A DNA stretch of 9,732 nucleotides. It comes from DATHGT01 sp035317605. Lineage in GTDB: Bacteria; Methylomirabilota; Methylomirabilia; Rokubacteriales; CSP1-6. Made by a program: the position numbers and the translations under genes. Under the pieces are notes generated by a model that saw only the letters and a program-made list of their open reading frames with translations, had not been told where the DNA came from and did no database searches. Shown here in pieces: positions 6,633-9,732 of the stretch. Positions within the stretch are counted from its first letter, which is position 1; each line of letters begins with the position of its first letter. The stretch covers positions 1 to 9,732 of the forward strand of contig DATHGT010000022.1 in NCBI GenBank assembly GCA_035317605.1, read 5' to 3'.

Positions 6633-8390
6633 ATGAGACCCGAGACTCCGACCCCGTCCGCCGGCACCACGCTCTGGGGGAGCGACGCGATCGCCCGCAT
6701 GATCCAGCGGCTGGAGATCCCGTATCTCGCCGTGGTGCCGGGCGCCAGCTTCCGCGGCCTTCACGACAGCCTCGTGAACGACCTCGGCAACAAGAATCCC
6801 CAGATGCTCACGTGCATCCACGAGGAGAGCGCGGTCTCGATCGCCCACGGCTACGCCAAGGCGAGCGGACGCATGATGGGCGCGGTCGTGCACTCCAACG
6901 TCGGCCTCCTGCACGCGACAATGGCCATCTTCAACGCGTGGTGCGATCGGGTGCCGATGCTGATCCTCGGCGCCACCGGTCCGTGGGACGCGGCCAAGCG
7001 CCGCCCGTGGATCGACTGGATCCACACGGCGTCCGACCAGGGCGCGCTCGTCCGCGGCTACACCAAGTGGGACAACCAGCCCGCGTCGATCCCGGCCGTG
7101 TACGACGCGCTGCTGCGCGGCGCCCAGATGGCGACGACCGCGCCGCGCGCTCCCGTCTACGTCAATCTCGACGCCGCGCTCCAGGAGCAGAAGCTCGACG
7201 CGTTGCCCACGCTCCCGGATCCCGCGCGCTTTGCCGCGCCAGAGTCACCGACGCCCGCGCCCGAGCTGATCCAGCGCGCGGCGACGTTGCTCAGTGGCGC
7301 GTCGGCGCCCGTGATCCTCGCCGGCCGAACGAATCGCACCGAGGCGAGCTGGCGCGCGCGGGTGGCGCTCGCGGAGAAGCTCGGCGCGCGTGTGATCACC
7401 GACATCAAGACGGGCGCGGTCTTCCCCACCCGTCACCCGCTGCACGTCGGACCGCCCGGCAGCTTCCTCTCGCAGGCCGCGAACAAGGCGCTGCAAGAGG
7501 CGGACGTGATCCTGGCCCTCGACTGGATCGATCTCGCGGGAACGTTCAAGGCGGCGTTCGGTGATCAGCCGCCGACGGCGAAGGTGATCTCGGCGTCGTG
7601 CGACGTGCTGCTCCATCGCGGCTTCAGCATGGACTACTTCGGCCTGCCCCCGGTGGACGTGAACCTGCTCGCCGAGCCCGACGTCGTGGTGCCGAGGCTG
7701 CTGGAGGCGTGTCGCGCCCGCCAGGCCGCGCCTCCGCCGGCCGCCGCGCCCGACGTGCCGCCGATGCGCACGGGCGACGTGATGAGCCTGCGCGCGCTGG
7801 CCGAAGTCTTCAACGCCACGACCACAGGGATGGACGTCTGTCTCACCCGCCTGCCCCTGGGCTGGCGCGGCGCCTACCGCGACTTCGCGCACCCCCTCGA
7901 TTTCCTCGGCAACGACGGCGGCGGTGGCGTGGGCGCCGGCCCCGGCCTCACGGTCGGCGCCGCGCTCGCGCTGCGGGGAACCGGACGCGTGCCCATCGCG
8001 CTGCTCGGCGACGGCGACTACCTCATGGGCGTCACCGCCCTCTGGACCGCGACGCACTACGGCATCCCATGCCTGATCGTGATCTGCAACAACCGATCGT
8101 TCTACAACGACGAGGCCCACCAGGAGCGCGTGGCGATCACCCGCGGCCGCCCGGTCGAGAACAAGTGGATCGGCCAGCGCATCGGCGACCCCGACATGGA
8201 CCTCGCCCTGATGGCCGTGGCCCAGGGAGCCAAGGGTATCGGCCCCGTCACCCAGCCCGAGCAGTTCGCCGTCGCCATGAAGGAGGGCCTGCGCGCGGTG
8301 ATGGACGGCGACGTCTGCGTCATCGACGCCCGCGTGCTGCCCGGCTACGACACCGACGCCAGCGGCGAGCGCCCGCCCGCCCGGGGGTAG
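6633..8390 (+). CDS. Thiamine-diphosphate-dependent decarboxylase/synthase-like enzyme
   Basis: 585 residues, full three-domain length of the acetolactate synthase/benzoylformate decarboxylase group. Pyr domain about 13-190 with the cofactor-activating Glu64 in IHEESAVSIAHGYAKASG (63-80). Central domain about 207-345. Ala/Pro-rich linker around 365-377. PP domain about 380-565 with the ThDP/magnesium motif GDG (459-461) ending in NN (486-487). Start supported by GGGAGAAG 6620-6628 before ATG 6633, 13 bp after the MBL stop, so the two are co-translated. Family enzymes decarboxylate a 2-oxo acid and may transfer the aldehyde unit, in the cytosol; known relatives act on pyruvate, benzoylformate, oxalyl-CoA, sulfoacetaldehyde or phosphonopyruvate (the last being much shorter enzymes). 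No small regulatory subunit is adjacent, arguing against biosynthetic acetolactate synthase. Exact substrate unknown. Confidence 0.88.
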   Translation: MRPETPTPSAGTTLWGSDAIARMIQRLEIPYLAVVPGASFRGLHDSLVNDLGNKNPQMLTCIHEESAVSIAHGYAKASGRMMGAVVHSNVGLLHATMAIFNAWCDRVPMLILGATGPWDAAKRRPWIDWIHTASDQGALVRGYTKWDNQPASIPAVYDALLRGAQMATTAPRAPVYVNLDAALQEQKLDALPTLPDPARFAAPESPTPAPELIQRAATLLSGASAPVILAGRTNRTEASWRARVALAEKLGARVITDIKTGAVFPTRHPLHVGPPGSFLSQAANKALQEADVILALDWIDLAGTFKAAFGDQPPTAKVISASCDVLLHRGFSMDYFGLPPVDVNLLAEPDVVVPRLLEACRARQAAPPPAAAPDVPPMRTGDVMSLRALAEVFNATTTGMDVCLTRLPLGWRGAYRDFAHPLDFLGNDGGGGVGAGPGLTVGAALALRGTGRVPIALLGDGDYLMGVTALWTATHYGIPCLIVICNNRSFYNDEAHQERVAITRGRPVENKWIGQRIGDPDMDLALMAVAQGAKGIGPVTQPEQFAVAMKEGLRAVMDGDVCVIDARVLPGYDTDASGERPPARG

Positions 8391-8439
8391 ATCGGTCGTG
8401 CCCTGCGGCTGCCGTGGCGAATGCGGATGGCCTCACGCA

Positions 8440-8455
8440 CGGCCGAGGTCGGCCG
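8440..8455 (+). other. Hairpin upstream of the ATC-hydrolase-like gene
   Basis: Perfect 6-bp stem CGGCCG/CGGCCG with loop AGGT, 5 nt before the GGGAGG ribosome site. The 82-bp spacer 8391-8472 otherwise holds nothing recognisable. No T-run; could be a weak terminator of the ThDP unit or a leader structure. Confidence 0.3.
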
Positions 8456-8472
8456 ACCATGGGAGGCGATCG

Positions 8473-8961
8473 ATGGACATTCCGCTGATCGAGCGGGTCA
8501 AGATACAAGCTCAGGCCCTCGTTCCGCTCGTCAAAAACCTTCGGGCAGAGCTGGGCGAGGAGCGAGCCAACGCCATCGTCCGAAGGGCACTTGGGGACCT
8601 GTATCGCACGTATGGCGAGAAGTGGTGGCGAACGCAGGGCGCGCGCAGCCTTGGGGAGAAGATGGCTTCAGCCTTCGCGATGTTCGCGGCCGGAGATGCC
8701 TTGAACTACGAGGTGGTCAAACACGCTCCGGATGCGTTCGAGGTCAACGTCACCGAATGTCGCTACGCCGAGTTTTATAGGGAGATTGGCGCACCGGAAC
8801 TGGGATTCTTGCTGACCTGCAGCGCGGATTTCTCGATGACAGAGGGCTTTGGCCCCGACGTGCAGCTCACTCGCACGCGGACCATCATGCAAGGCGCCAG
8901 TCACTGTGATTTTCGATTCATCCTGAAGCCGCGCGAAAAAGACACTGACGCGCGCCGCTGA
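8473..8961 (+). CDS. L-2-amino-thiazoline-4-carboxylic acid hydrolase-family protein
   Basis: 162 residues. ATG 8473 is chosen over 8398 because GGGAGG (8461-8466) precedes it at 6 nt and homology-like sequence begins at MDIPLIERVKIQ; the longer version adds a Cys/Arg-rich stretch unlike a protein N-terminus. Resembles PF14196: helical N-terminal half, then TECRYAEFYREIGAPELGF (94-112), LTCSADF (114-120) and MQGASHCDFRF (139-149), with conserved Cys96, Cys116, Asp119, Gly141, Cys145 and Asp146. The founding enzyme (AtcB of pseudomonads) opens the thiazoline ring of L-ATC to N-carbamoyl-L-cysteine; most family members, including probably this one, are uncharacterised. No N-carbamoyl-cysteine amidase is adjacent. 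G+C is clearly below the neighbours (32/60 at 8701-8760, 34/60 at 8761-8820). Its end overlaps the SDR reading frame. Confidence 0.75.
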   Translation: MDIPLIERVKIQAQALVPLVKNLRAELGEERANAIVRRALGDLYRTYGEKWWRTQGARSLGEKMASAFAMFAAGDALNYEVVKHAPDAFEVNVTECRYAEFYREIGAPELGFLLTCSADFSMTEGFGPDVQLTRTRTIMQGASHCDFRFILKPREKDTDARR

Positions 8962-9721
8962 CGCTCGCCCACAACGGCATCTTGCACTGGTCACCGGGGC
9001 CAGCCGGCGGCGGGGCATCGGCGCGGCCATCGCGATCCACCTCGCCCGCGACGGCTGGGATGTGGCGACGACGTTCTGGCGCGCCTATGACGGGACCATG
9101 CCCTGGGGAAGCGATCCGGCTGACGTCGGATGGTTGCAGGAGCAGCTGGAGGCGTGCGGGGCCAAGACGGCTGCGGTCGAGGCCGACCTGAGTCTGGTCG
9201 AGACACCGGCACGCATCTTCGACGTCGTCGAGCAAGCGATCGGACCTGTCTCGGCGCTCGTGCTTTCCCACTGCCATGGGGTGGACAGCGACATCATGGA
9301 GACGACGACCGCAAGCTTCGACCTGCACTACGCGGTCAATGCCCGGGCCAGTTGGCTGCTCGTTCGGGAGTTCGGCCGGCGTTTCCGGACCACGCGCGGC
9401 CGCGGCCGGATCATTGCCCTGACCAGCGATCACGTTGCGGGCAACCTTCCCTATGGCGCAAGCAAGGGAGCGCTGGACCGCATTGTCCTGGCGGCGGCAC
9501 GAGAGTTTCGGGACCTCGGCATCACGGCGAACGTCATCAACCCCGGCCCGACCGACACGGGCTGGATGAACGCCCGGCAGATCGAGGACTTCTCCCGGCA
9601 GACCCCGGGAGGCCGTGTCGGTCTCCCGGAGGATTGCGCCAGCCTCGTTCGCTTCCTGTGCTCGGCTGAGGGCGGCTTGATCAACGGCCAGCTCCTGTAC
9701 AGCAACGGCGGGTTCCGGTGA
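8945..9721 (+). CDS. Short-chain dehydrogenase/reductase without a canonical start codon
   Basis: Frame open from 8927 to TGA 9719-9721. Homology to SDRs begins before any ATG, GTG or TTG: LALVTGASRRRGIGAAIA is encoded from 8981. The only in-frame near-cognate start upstream and outside this block is CTG 8945, giving 258 residues and a 17-bp overlap with the preceding gene. The first canonical start, GTG 9062, would delete the glycine motif. Numbered from CTG: cofactor motif TGASRRRGIG 17-26 (two residues longer than TGxxxGxG, as in an SDR subgroup that also has NPGPTDTGWM, here 199-208), SHCHG at 108-112 where NNAG is usual, tetrad Asn132, Ser161, Tyr170, Lys174 intact. Cytosolic NAD(P)-dependent oxidoreductase, substrate unknown; often annotated 3-oxoacyl reductase. 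Start uncertain: CTG start, frameshift error at A5 8936-8940, or programmed event. Confidence 0.75.
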   Translation: MTRAADARPQRHLALVTGASRRRGIGAAIAIHLARDGWDVATTFWRAYDGTMPWGSDPADVGWLQEQLEACGAKTAAVEADLSLVETPARIFDVVEQAIGPVSALVLSHCHGVDSDIMETTTASFDLHYAVNARASWLLVREFGRRFRTTRGRGRIIALTSDHVAGNLPYGASKGALDRIVLAAAREFRDLGITANVINPGPTDTGWMNARQIEDFSRQTPGGRVGLPEDCASLVRFLCSAEGGLINGQLLYSNGGFR

Positions 9722-9732
9722 GAAGGGTCGCG

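Noticed and set aside
7245..8120. Minus-strand open frame of 291 codons inside the ThDP gene
   Set aside because: Low-complexity antisense frame; the plus strand encodes an intact ThDP enzyme with all motifs.
6633..8390. Acetolactate synthase large subunit or phosphonopyruvate decarboxylase as a firm assignment
   Set aside because: No small subunit gene is adjacent and the length is far above that of phosphonopyruvate decarboxylases; only the ThDP fold and cofactor motifs are certain.

Overview
The window is very GC-rich (51/60 G+C in the block 7921-7980) and densely coding, with short spacers and bacterial gene style. Protein flavour and layout (MetE-like enzyme, zinc alcohol dehydrogenase, Phn-type ABC importer, MBL and ThDP enzymes, a small Arg/Glu-rich coiled-coil protein) suggest an uncultured soil or sediment bacterium of the Candidatus Rokubacteria/Methylomirabilota kind. 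That placement is impression only: no rRNA, tRNA or marker gene is present.

Layout. 1-842 (-): cobalamin-independent methionine synthase (MetE C-domain)-like protein, running off the left edge; its last 18 visible codons duplicate an internal segment of the same gene, so the left edge looks like a misjoin or a partial duplication. 910-1989 (+): zinc- and NAD-dependent alcohol dehydrogenase, divergent from the first gene across a 67-bp spacer. 2079-2627 (+): 182-residue coiled-coil protein built of 11-residue repeats, with its own recognisable promoter. 2634-5604 (-): four co-directional genes read right to left, phnD-like binding protein, phnC-like ATPase, phnE-like permease and a DinB-fold protein. 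phnC and phnE overlap by ATGA, while phnD and phnC are separated by a spacer packed with three perfect hairpins. 5669-9721 (+): divergent set of MBL-fold hydrolase, ThDP-dependent decarboxylase/synthase-like enzyme, L-2-amino-thiazoline-4-carboxylic acid hydrolase-family protein and an SDR oxidoreductase. The first two are 13 bp apart and surely co-transcribed; the last two overlap and form a less GC-rich, possibly acquired, unit.

How the genes may work together. The centre is a divergent pair of units sharing a 64-bp control region: an importer of the phosphonate/phosphite/phosphate-binding class on one side, and an MBL hydrolase plus a ThDP C-C bond enzyme on the other. A plausible reading is uptake plus breakdown of a small anionic organic compound, but the substrate is not determined by the sequence, and no C-P lyase, phosphonatase or transaminase lies in the window. 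No rRNA, tRNA, CRISPR array, transposase, integrase or phage gene was found. The most unusual points are the hairpin-filled phnD-phnC spacer, the SDR without a normal start codon, and the in-frame repeat at the left edge.
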